From Bacteroidales bacterium Bact_07 (GTDB lineage: Bacteria > Bacteroidota > Bacteroidia > Bacteroidales > Tenuifilaceae): DNA of 7,073 nucleotides. The notes beneath the pieces were generated by a model. That model had not been told where the DNA came from. It made no database searches and saw only the letters and a program-made list of their open reading frames with translations. Below are positions 1 to 5,553 of the stretch, piece after piece. The first letter of the stretch is position 1. The number at the start of each line of letters is the position of its first letter. The position numbers were made by a program, and so were the translations under genes. The stretch is from the NCBI GenBank assembly GCA_001603415.1, contig LUYY01000155.1, positions 1-7,073 of the forward strand, in the 5' to 3' direction.

Positions 1-29
1 GAAAATGATAATGCTATTAACTTTTTCAT
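1..29 (-). CDS. 5' end of a probable secreted protein gene (partial)
   Basis: Reading the minus strand from 29, an ATG opens a frame coding M-K-K-L-I-A-L-S-F that runs off the left edge of the window. A Met followed by two lysines and then a hydrophobic run is the usual beginning of a signal peptide, and starts of this kind are very common among secreted proteins and lipoproteins of Bacteroidota. It lies 113 nt downstream of the DUF3108 gene on the same strand. That spacing suggests a separate transcription unit rather than a tightly coupled operon member. Only nine codons are visible, so no family or function can be named, and the call rests on the start codon and the N-terminal pattern alone. 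Confidence 0.45.
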
Positions 30-142
30 TGCTGTGAATTTTAAAATAATGTTCAAGTTACAGCAACAAAAAAGTGTAAATCAAGTTATTTAATGCTTTT
101 TTGATAAAAGAGTTAAAATTGATTTTTAAATGCAGAACTAAA
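30..142. other. Short AT-rich intergenic spacer
   Basis: This 113-nt spacer separates the DUF3108 stop codon from the putative start at 29. I see no strong GC-rich hairpin that would terminate the DUF3108 transcript. A weak -33/-7-like pair in the minus strand (TTTG in the T-run near 68-72, then TATTTTAA about 18 nt later) could drive the gene at the left edge, but it matches the Bacteroidota consensus only partly. Confidence 0.3.
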
Positions 143-967
143 TCAATTAACCTTATATTCAAGTAGATATGCCTTCACCGACCCTATCAGAATTTTTGCT
201 TCCACAAGAATAGGAACCTTTTTATCATCGCGCGAAACCCAAACCACCATATCTTCGCCACCCTTGAAAATAGTACCTTCAACCAGCATAACACTAAATT
301 TGTAGGTATCAAATATCTCTCCATTACGATGCTCAATTTTTTCGGTACCCAAGTATCGGATGAACAAATCGTAAACACCATCGTCGATGGCCATGGTTAA
401 GGGTACCCTATCGCCTTTTTTCAGCTTGCTGAAATCGATACTTCTGCACCAGTAAATTGCCGATAGAACATCGTAAATACGCTTATCGAGAGTAAACATT
501 TTTTGCTTATAGGGCCTATCGGAAGTATAGCTATCAACAAATAAAGTAGAATCAGCGTAACTAAACCGGTAACGATTGAATGCCTTATAGCTACCCTCGT
601 AACTGTCGCGTATAAACCAGAATGGGGCTAAATCGGACATCCTGGCTATTGACTCAAACCTCTCCCTGACCTTAAAAAACCAATCGTAACTACTAAGCGA
701 GCTGCCCAGCGACTTGAAATGGTATGCAGGAATGCCATTGAAAACAGTATCGGTAACGTAAAATTCAGCCGTACCGGCATTTAGCCAAACAAACTTCCAG
801 TTGTAGTATGCATTGTACTTAACCACCTCGCCTACCCTAAAAGGTAAGGAAACTGCAGGGTTCTGAGCTTTTAAAATAATTGAAATTAATGGAAAAAAAA
901 GGGTTGCTATTACCGGTTTAGGTAAACGCAAACCCTTTGCTTCAAGATTTTTGGTTCTACAAGCCAA
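143..967 (-). CDS. Secreted DUF3108 domain protein
   Basis: This gene encodes a 274-residue exported protein of the DUF3108 family, whose biochemical role is unknown. The N terminus is basic up to K17, then a hydrophobic stretch (about 18-32, VIATLFFPLISIIL) ends in LKAQ, which fits a Sec signal peptide cleaved near residue 35. The mature part shows family features: PFRVGEVVKYNAYYNW (42-57) with a following AG (64-65), D166-V-L-S-A-IYW-CR (166-175), and a C-terminal FKGGEDMVVWVSRDDKKVPI (234-253) followed by a GSVKAYL strand. No lipobox is seen, so it is probably periplasmic. The first codon is TTG. No in-frame ATG occurs before residue 110, and an in-frame stop lies just upstream. An AGGG stands 6 nt before this TTG. 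A second TTG at 931 (residue 13) would give a neater signal peptide but has poor ribosome-site spacing. The gene overlaps the DUF368 stop by 11 nt, so translation is probably coupled. Confidence 0.85.
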   Translation of the reverse strand: MACRTKNLEAKGLRLPKPVIATLFFPLISIILKAQNPAVSLPFRVGEVVKYNAYYNWKFVWLNAGTAEFYVTDTVFNGIPAYHFKSLGSSLSSYDWFFKVRERFESIARMSDLAPFWFIRDSYEGSYKAFNRYRFSYADSTLFVDSYTSDRPYKQKMFTLDKRIYDVLSAIYWCRSIDFSKLKKGDRVPLTMAIDDGVYDLFIRYLGTEKIEHRNGEIFDTYKFSVMLVEGTIFKGGEDMVVWVSRDDKKVPILVEAKILIGSVKAYLLEYKVN

Positions 968-1931
968 GTTTTTCCCTGATATCTATCTCTTTAGTAACAG
1001 GTTTTGAGAAAAAACGTTCAAAAAGAATGATTAGAACTACCCCAAGCAAAGCAAAGGCGATTGCACCAAACAGATACGGTTCAGCTTTATTCTCAACAAG
1101 GTATGTTGATGGTAATACGTTCTTCTCCAATAATGGTCGAATTACACCTTGAGCATCGATAAAGGTTTTGGTAGCCACCTTCCAAGGCCACACCTTATTT
1201 AGTGAACCAAGCATAAATCCGGCAAGAATTGCAATGGTTGCAGCATGGAAATGGTGCAATAGCCACGATAGAAAATTTGAAAAAGCCAAAATGCCAATAG
1301 CAGCACCTGCAAGAAAAACCAAAATGATTGGGAAATTAAAACTGCTAAGCGCCGACATCATGTAAAGGTACTTACCCATCAGCAAAAGAATGAAACTACC
1401 CGATATGCCAGGTAATATCATGGCACAAATGGCAATTGCCCCACAAATAAAGATAAACCAAAGTTCATTGGTGGTTTCAGTTGGGGTAAGGGTTGTGATG
1501 ATATAACCTAAAAAAATCCCAAGCGCAAAGAAAATGTATGTTGAAATACTCCACCGCTCAATGATTTTAGCCACATACCATATCGATGCCAAAATAAGAC
1601 CGAAAAAGAACGACCACACAAAAACTGGGTGATTAGCCAAAAGGTATTGCATCAGCTTTGCCAGTGAGAGAAAACTTATTGCAATACCACCCAAAACTGC
1701 TATAAGAAAATCGGCATTAATCGCCTTCAGATAGTTAAGGAGTGATAGGGATTTAAGGTGTTTAATCGATTCAGGTGCAATAACACTCTTTATGGAATCA
1801 ATAAGTTCCTCATAGATTCCTGTAATAAAAGCAATGGTACCACCCGACACTCCAGGGATTACATCGGCAGCACCCATACCAATACCCTTCAAAACCAAAA
1901 GGATGTAATCCTTTACGCTCCGCTGTATCAT
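957..1931 (-). CDS. DUF368 membrane protein, PopT-like polyprenyl-phosphate translocase family
   Basis: This gene encodes a 324-residue polytopic inner-membrane protein with about eight hydrophobic segments. It carries the two related DUF368 signatures: GMGAADVIPGVSGG at 18-31 and MILPGISGSF at 171-180. These look like a pseudo-duplicated pair of re-entrant loops, each followed by a hydrophobic helix (32-39 onward and 181-192). A further family motif, GSLNKVWPWK, lies at 242-251, and the C terminus (307-324) is charged and cytoplasmic-looking. DUF368 proteins have been characterised in other bacteria as polyprenyl-phosphate translocases (PopT) that return the undecaprenyl-phosphate carrier to the inner leaflet for peptidoglycan and surface glycan synthesis. 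That role is transferred here by family and was not shown in this organism. The ATG start lies 7 nt after the comA-like stop, and the end overlaps the DUF3108 gene, so it is the middle gene of a three-gene operon. Confidence 0.9.
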   Translation of the reverse strand: MIQRSVKDYILLVLKGIGMGAADVIPGVSGGTIAFITGIYEELIDSIKSVIAPESIKHLKSLSLLNYLKAINADFLIAVLGGIAISFLSLAKLMQYLLANHPVFVWSFFFGLILASIWYVAKIIERWSISTYIFFALGIFLGYIITTLTPTETTNELWFIFICGAIAICAMILPGISGSFILLLMGKYLYMMSALSSFNFPIILVFLAGAAIGILAFSNFLSWLLHHFHAATIAILAGFMLGSLNKVWPWKVATKTFIDAQGVIRPLLEKNVLPSTYLVENKAEPYLFGAIAFALLGVVLIILFERFFSKPVTKEIDIREKLGL

Positions 1932-1938
1932 GCTTTAT

Positions 1939-2712
1939 CTACTGTTTTAGTTCATCGGGTAGAAACTGGAAAAATGTATCGCCGCGTAAACCAAGCCTTA
2001 GGGTTTCCAAGGAAATAACCTCATTGGGTGCAATATTACCAAGGTTAACGTTGGCGCCAAGCATTTTAATAAACCAAGCCTGTTGACTTTTTAGCGGTGC
2101 TTCCCAAATTACATTCTCAACCTTTACATGCCTTACAATATCGTCGATTAATTTGGTATTAGCGGAGTGGTCCTGGTTATAAATGCCTATGTTACCACTT
2201 TCGCGAGCTTCGGCAATCACCTTCCAGCTGCCTGCAGCCAGTTCCTGTTTCATCATGTTAATCCACTCATCGTCAGGAATATGGACATCGGCACGTTTTG
2301 ATCCAACCTCTGAAATTACCGTAAAGCGTTTGGCCAACTTGCTGATGTAATCGCATTTAACATGGTTATCGAGTTCCATTGAACCATCGGAAACCTCTAC
2401 CAAATCCAACCCAAGTTCATCGACAAACCTGATAAAGTCATCGAACATGCCACGAATGATGAAGATTTCGAAAAGAGTACCCCCAAGGTAAGGCCTTAGG
2501 CCTGCATCTTTATAAAGCTTAACTTTTTCTTTCAATCTGTTTGTAACAAGCGAAGTTCCAAAACCCAACTTCACAAAATCGACATACTGTCCACTACTTT
2601 CAATTAGGCTTTGTGCCTCAGTAAGACTTAAACCCTTATCCATTACCATGGTTAGCCCATACTCTCGGGGCTTTTGGGTTCGGGCCGGAATAAACGATAA
2701 ATTGTAGTTCAT
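1939..2712 (-). CDS. comA: Phosphosulfolactate synthase, ComA family
   Basis: This gene encodes a 257-residue cytoplasmic TIM-barrel enzyme. The family adds sulfite to phosphoenolpyruvate in a Mg-dependent reaction, giving (R)-2-phospho-3-sulfolactate. That is the first step of coenzyme M synthesis in methanogens and of sulfolactate formation in some bacteria. Family motifs appear in order: TMVMDKG (21-27), VKLGFGTS (47-54), YLGGTLFE (75-82), EVSDGSMEL (106-114), EVGSK (135-139), EARESGNIGI (168-177) and LRGDT (242-246). Length is normal for the family. I chose the ATG at 2712. An upstream in-frame TTG at 2739 would place nine extra residues over a -7-like promoter box and a palindrome, and MNYNLSFIPARTQKPREYG gives the typical family beginning. 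It is the first gene of the operon with DUF368 and DUF3108. No coenzyme M genes are seen here, so the product's fate is unknown. In Bacteroidota a route to cysteate and sulfonolipids is possible, which is inference. Confidence 0.88.
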   Translation of the reverse strand: MNYNLSFIPARTQKPREYGLTMVMDKGLSLTEAQSLIESSGQYVDFVKLGFGTSLVTNRLKEKVKLYKDAGLRPYLGGTLFEIFIIRGMFDDFIRFVDELGLDLVEVSDGSMELDNHVKCDYISKLAKRFTVISEVGSKRADVHIPDDEWINMMKQELAAGSWKVIAEARESGNIGIYNQDHSANTKLIDDIVRHVKVENVIWEAPLKSQQAWFIKMLGANVNLGNIAPNEVISLETLRLGLRGDTFFQFLPDELKQ

Positions 2713-2715
2713 AGC

Positions 2716-2732
2716 TAAACATTTAATGTTTA
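2716..2732. promoter_or_regulatory. 17-nt palindrome in the comA leader, possible operator
   Basis: The sequence TAAACATTTAATGTTTA is a perfect inverted repeat with 8-nt arms around one central base. It lies 3 nt upstream of the comA ATG and just downstream of a perfect TAnnTTTG box, so it would sit at or just after the transcription start. That location suits a repressor binding site. In an AT-rich spacer such a palindrome could also arise by chance. Confidence 0.35.
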
Positions 2733-2736
2733 AAGC

Positions 2737-2744
2737 CAAATGTA
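2737..2744 (-). promoter_or_regulatory. Candidate -7 box of the comA operon promoter
   Basis: On the minus strand this reads TACATTTG, a full match to the Bacteroidota -7 consensus TAnnTTTG, 24 nt upstream of the comA ATG. The upstream TTTG lies only about 12 nt away instead of the usual 19-21, so the -33 element is not convincing. The preceding terminator at 2753-2781 means the comA operon needs its own promoter, which supports this site. Confidence 0.45.
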
Positions 2745-2752
2745 TGATTTTT

Positions 2753-2781
2753 AAAACAAAAAAGCTGCATCAAAATGCAGC
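2753..2781 (-). terminator. Intrinsic terminator of the TPR gene
   Basis: On the minus strand a perfect 7-bp stem GCTGCAT/ATGCAGC with a TTTG loop (2764-2781) is followed at once by TTTTTTGTTTT. This is a textbook Rho-independent terminator, 53 nt after the TPR stop codon. It separates the TPR gene from the comA operon. Confidence 0.85.
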
Positions 2782-2834
2782 AAATTATTAACAAAACCCT
2801 TTAATTGAAAGATTATTTCTTGAAAATAACTGAT

Positions 2835-4235
2835 TTAAAGTTTATTAATGTTCTCGATAAATTCTTTATCGGCATCGGGATTTATCAGGTTGATAAAGTC
2901 GTCAATTGACGATGGGTCGATGCTTTTGGCATCCTTCAGTATATCAAGGGCCTCCTTAGGCCTATGCGATAGGTATAAAGCGGCTGCGTTAATGATTTTG
3001 ATCGAAACATTGGAATCAAACTTATTGCCTAAACCATCGATGAGCTGTTCAACTTCCGAAAAGCGTTCCTCATAGAGCAAAACCTCGGCAAGTGATAGGT
3101 ATGCATCGGGTAAATCGGGATTAAGGCTTGTTGCCTCACGGTAAGCCTTTAGGGAGTTCTCCAAATCGTTTGTCTCAAAGTAAACCCTGCCCAATCCTAG
3201 CCAAAAATCGTATTCCTCAGGGTTTAGAGTAATAGCTCTGCGAATAAAGTTAAGGCTTAGATCATACTTTTTGCGAGCTGCCAAAACTACTCCAATACCG
3301 TAATACCCCTCAGCAAATTCAGGGTCAATGGTTATTGACTTATTGTAGGCCTCAAGCGCCTTATCGTATTGCTCCAGTTTTTCGTGGCATTCACCAATTA
3401 AAGCAAAAACCCTGGGGTTATCGGACTCCAGCTCGGCCAGCTCATTGAAAACCTTTAAGGCATCGGCATATTTTTCGAGCGAAGCAAGGGTATTGCCCTT
3501 GTTGTGGTATGCCGAAGAATACTGTGGATCAACGGCTATACAAAAGTCATAGCATTCAATAGCCTTCTCAAACTCGCCCAGCTTGGTATGAACAATACCC
3601 AGGTTATACCAGGCAGCAGCCGAGAACGGGTTAATATCAAGGTACTCGTTGTAATACCTTACGCTTTTACTTAGCTCATTCAAACGCTCAAAACAGTAAC
3701 CCAAATCGAAAAGCACAGCCAGGTTGGTTCGTTCTTCCCTGTATGATATCAGCAAGTATTTTAATGCAAGATTTATCTCTTCGTTTTCCAGAAAGAACGT
3801 TGAAATGCGATGCAATAACTCAATGTTATCGTCGGGTTCAAGCGATATCGCTTTATCGAAACTTTCAACGGCTGCATTCAGGTTATCAAGTTCAAAAAGG
3901 ATTTCACCTTTAAGGTATTGCAAGTCGGGATTGAACTTCTCAATCTTTTCAACCTCGTGAACTAAATCAAGGGCTTTATCATCGTCACCAACCAAATGGT
4001 AATACTCAGCCCATTTATACTTAATCTCTATAGAATTTGGATATATTTTCTGAGCATGATTTAGTGCTATAAGCGCTTGCTCATCGGCTTCGTGGTCTAG
4101 GTAAAACTCAATCAGTGCAATAAACTCATGGACATCGAAAAACTGAGCCTTCCCGTTTTGAATGCTTCCTTCAAAACGATCAACCAATTCAACCAATTCC
4201 TCAAAACTCAGATAATCGCTGTTTTCGTCCCTCAT
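2835..4235 (-). CDS. Tetratricopeptide repeat protein
   Basis: This gene encodes a 466-residue acidic protein made almost wholly of TPR helical hairpins, from about residue 36 to 441. It has no signal peptide or membrane segment, so it is probably cytoplasmic. The 34-residue period is clearest in the middle, where the closing prolines of successive units fall at 203, 237, 305, 339 and 373. Each is followed by a W/Y-x-x-x-G core (for example AWYNLG at 208-213, AYHNKG at 242-247, FWLGLG at 344-349). About eleven to twelve units can be counted; the outer ones are degenerate. The acidic N-terminal 35 residues precede the repeats. TPR arrays are protein-binding scaffolds, and no catalytic domain is attached, so the partner and process cannot be named. 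The ATG at 4235 is preceded by a 201-nt spacer and the gene ends at its own terminator, so it appears monocistronic. Confidence 0.9.
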   Translation of the reverse strand: MRDENSDYLSFEELVELVDRFEGSIQNGKAQFFDVHEFIALIEFYLDHEADEQALIALNHAQKIYPNSIEIKYKWAEYYHLVGDDDKALDLVHEVEKIEKFNPDLQYLKGEILFELDNLNAAVESFDKAISLEPDDNIELLHRISTFFLENEEINLALKYLLISYREERTNLAVLFDLGYCFERLNELSKSVRYYNEYLDINPFSAAAWYNLGIVHTKLGEFEKAIECYDFCIAVDPQYSSAYHNKGNTLASLEKYADALKVFNELAELESDNPRVFALIGECHEKLEQYDKALEAYNKSITIDPEFAEGYYGIGVVLAARKKYDLSLNFIRRAITLNPEEYDFWLGLGRVYFETNDLENSLKAYREATSLNPDLPDAYLSLAEVLLYEERFSEVEQLIDGLGNKFDSNVSIKIINAAALYLSHRPKEALDILKDAKSIDPSSIDDFINLINPDADKEFIENINKL

Positions 4236-4254
4236 GTAAAATAATATTAACCTA

Positions 4255-4262
4255 CAAACATA
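4255..4262 (-). promoter_or_regulatory. Candidate -7 box of the TPR gene promoter
   Basis: The minus strand reads TATGTTTG, a full match to TAnnTTTG, 19 nt upstream of the TPR ATG. This would give a short leader of roughly a dozen bases. No TTTG is found at the usual 19-21 nt spacing upstream; the closest is TTTA about 25 nt away. The call is therefore tentative. Confidence 0.4.
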
Positions 4263-4383
4263 GTAATAAAATGAATATCTCTCTTAGTAAAGATAGTTAA
4301 AATAAGTGTAAATATCCATACCCACTCCAAAAAAATGGGTAGAATTTATCAACATCAAAAACACTTTATAAACAATGATAATG

Positions 4384-4410
4384 ATCCTTGATGAATTCCG
4401 ATTCAAGGAT
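4384..4410 (-). terminator. Hairpin downstream of the DHOD-like gene, weak terminator candidate
   Basis: Arms ATCCTTGA and TCAAGGAT form a perfect 8-bp stem with an 11-nt loop, starting 26 nt past the DHOD-like stop codon. On the minus strand the 3' flank is CATTATCATTG rather than a T-run, so it is not a classical intrinsic terminator. It may instead stabilise the mRNA 3' end or serve in Rho-type termination. Confidence 0.35.
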
Positions 4411-4436
4411 TTCAAAGCAACTTTTACAAGTGAGTG

Positions 4437-5420
4437 TTATAGATCGTGAAAGTATTTCATGAATTGCACCCTTTCAAATGCTGCTGGGTTATAGGTCTTT
4501 TGCTGGCTCATTTTACCACGGAATTCATCTATTGTTTTATATCCATTCGAGTTCATCCACTCCTCAAGTTGGCGAATGATAAAGCTTGTTTGCTCCTTGC
4601 CATTGCGGTAAAAGGTTGAACATGCCTGAACGGCATTAGCCCCAGCTAAAAGCTGCTTGACTACTGCATTGCCATCGTGCACACCAGTTGATGCAGCAAT
4701 ATCGCAATCGACCCTACCCGACATAGCTACCCATCGTAGTGATGTTGTAAGCTCGTTTGGCGTGCTAAATACACTGGTAGGTGTAAATTCTAAGGTATTC
4801 ACATCAAAATCGGGGCTGTAGAAACGGTTAAAAAGAACAAGTGCCTTAATGGGTGTTTTGCTTAACCGGGTTAAAAAGTTAGCCAAGGCCCCATGGTGAT
4901 AACCAACCTTCATGGCAACCGGTATTTTAACAATACTTGTAACGCGATGGGCTATTTCAAAGTAAACACGTTCATTCTCTTCAGCTGTTCGGTTAGGATC
5001 GGAAGGCAATGAAAATACGTTCAATTCAATACCATCAACACCGGCATCCTCGATGCGTTTAGCAAAATCGAGCCAACCCTCAGAAGTAACACAGTTGATG
5101 CTTGCAAAAATGGGTATGGATGTTTCCCTTTTAACCTTTTTAAGAAAATCAAGGTAGTTGGATATTGGATCTTCCATACTATCATAATCAAAATATTCCA
5201 TGGTTTCGGGATAAATAAACCCCGATGCCTGCATCTTGTTAAGGTTATCGTGGGCCTTGGCAATAATCTCCTCCTCAAATATTGATTTAATGACCACCGC
5301 CCCTGCCCCACGGGCTTGGAATTCAACAATATCATCGATATTTTCGGTTAAGCCTGAACTTGCAACTATTATAGGATTGCGGAGGTTTAACCCCATGTAG
5401 GTTGTGGATAGATTTGCCAT
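4437..5420 (-). CDS. Dihydroorotate dehydrogenase-like flavoprotein
   Basis: This gene encodes a 327-residue cytoplasmic TIM-barrel protein of the DHOD-like branch, related to PyrD but of unknown substrate. Recognisable parts are LNLRNPIIVASSGLT (11-25), VVIKSIF (42-48) with a lysine placed as in FMN-binding DHODs, ELN (132-134), MKVGYH (170-175), LFNRF (196-200), and the C-terminal phosphate-binding stretch ASTGVHDG with LLAGANAVQACST (243-269). True class 1 and 2 DHODs have N-x-S-C/S-P-N at the position of N134. Here it reads N-V-F-S-L-P, so the usual catalytic loop is lost, although S137 aligns with the base if no gap is assumed. I therefore do not call it pyrD. The start is the ATG at 5420. 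An upstream in-frame TTG at 5516 lies inside the dapA terminator and would add an unconserved hydrophobic tail. It appears to stand alone, with its own promoter. Confidence 0.85.
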   Translation of the reverse strand: MANLSTTYMGLNLRNPIIVASSGLTENIDDIVEFQARGAGAVVIKSIFEEEIIAKAHDNLNKMQASGFIYPETMEYFDYDSMEDPISNYLDFLKKVKRETSIPIFASINCVTSEGWLDFAKRIEDAGVDGIELNVFSLPSDPNRTAEENERVYFEIAHRVTSIVKIPVAMKVGYHHGALANFLTRLSKTPIKALVLFNRFYSPDFDVNTLEFTPTSVFSTPNELTTSLRWVAMSGRVDCDIAASTGVHDGNAVVKQLLAGANAVQACSTFYRNGKEQTSFIIRQLEEWMNSNGYKTIDEFRGKMSQQKTYNPAAFERVQFMKYFHDL

Positions 5421-5473
5421 AATTCTCACGTTTTTTATTATTTCATTAACAACAATGCCTTTAAAGAGTTCAA

Positions 5474-5504
5474 TAAATGTAAGGTAAATAATCAAAAAAA
5501 CAAA
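5474..5504 (-). promoter_or_regulatory. Candidate Bacteroidota-type promoter of the DHOD-like gene
   Basis: On the minus strand a TTTG (5501-5504) and TACATTTA (5474-5481, 5 of the 6 fixed bases of TAnnTTTG) are separated by exactly 19 nt, which matches the -33/-7 spacing of the phylum's housekeeping promoters. Transcription would start near 5468, leaving a leader of about 50 nt before the ATG at 5420. The -33 element lies within the T-rich tail of the dapA terminator. Confidence 0.5.
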
Positions 5505-5531
5505 AAAGGGGAACAACTGTCTCCCCTTTTT
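5494..5531 (-). terminator. Intrinsic terminator of the DUF6913-dapA unit
   Basis: On the minus strand a 10-bp stem AAAAAGGGGA/TCCCCTTTTT with a 9-nt loop (5503-5531) is followed by a T-rich tail, TGTTTTTTT. It begins 22 nt after the dapA stop codon. The A-rich left arm and the extended T-run make a strong Rho-independent terminator on the minus strand. Confidence 0.85.
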
Positions 5532-5553
5532 AAAGCTTAAATCAATGTGTGAG

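Larger units (their letters stand above)
4236..4436. other. Intergenic spacer between DHOD-like and TPR genes
   Basis: This 201-nt AT-rich spacer is the longest in the window. It contains a TAnnTTTG promoter box near the TPR start, an inverted repeat with arms at 4319-4324 and 4336-4341, a very short possible ORF at 4319-4284, and an 8-bp hairpin at 4384-4410. No longer gene can be supported on either strand. Confidence 0.6.

Noticed and set aside
937..2018. Plus-strand open frames of 65-86 codons across the DUF368 and comA genes
   Set aside because: They lie opposite strongly recognisable minus-strand genes, show no domain-like pattern and have no leader signals.
2848..3960. Plus-strand open frames (75 and 78 codons) opposite the TPR gene
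   Set aside because: They are serine- and leucine-rich low-complexity translations typical of the antisense of a repeat-protein gene.
2835..4235. DNA-level tandem repeats in the TPR gene
   Set aside because: The 34-residue periodicity is visible in the protein, but the nucleotide copies have diverged and no recent duplication is apparent.
5021..5335. 104-codon minus-strand frame inside the DHOD-like gene
   Set aside because: It is in an alternative frame of a clear family member, with biased composition and no motif.
4437..5420. Annotation as pyrD (dihydroorotate dehydrogenase)
   Set aside because: The signature N-x-S-C/S-P-N loop is missing and no pyrimidine genes are nearby.
5421..5516. 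Extended N terminus for the DHOD-like protein starting with TTG at 5516
   Set aside because: The start would lie within the dapA terminator stem-loop, and the added hydrophobic 32 residues do not belong to this soluble family. The ATG at 5420 gives the normal beginning.
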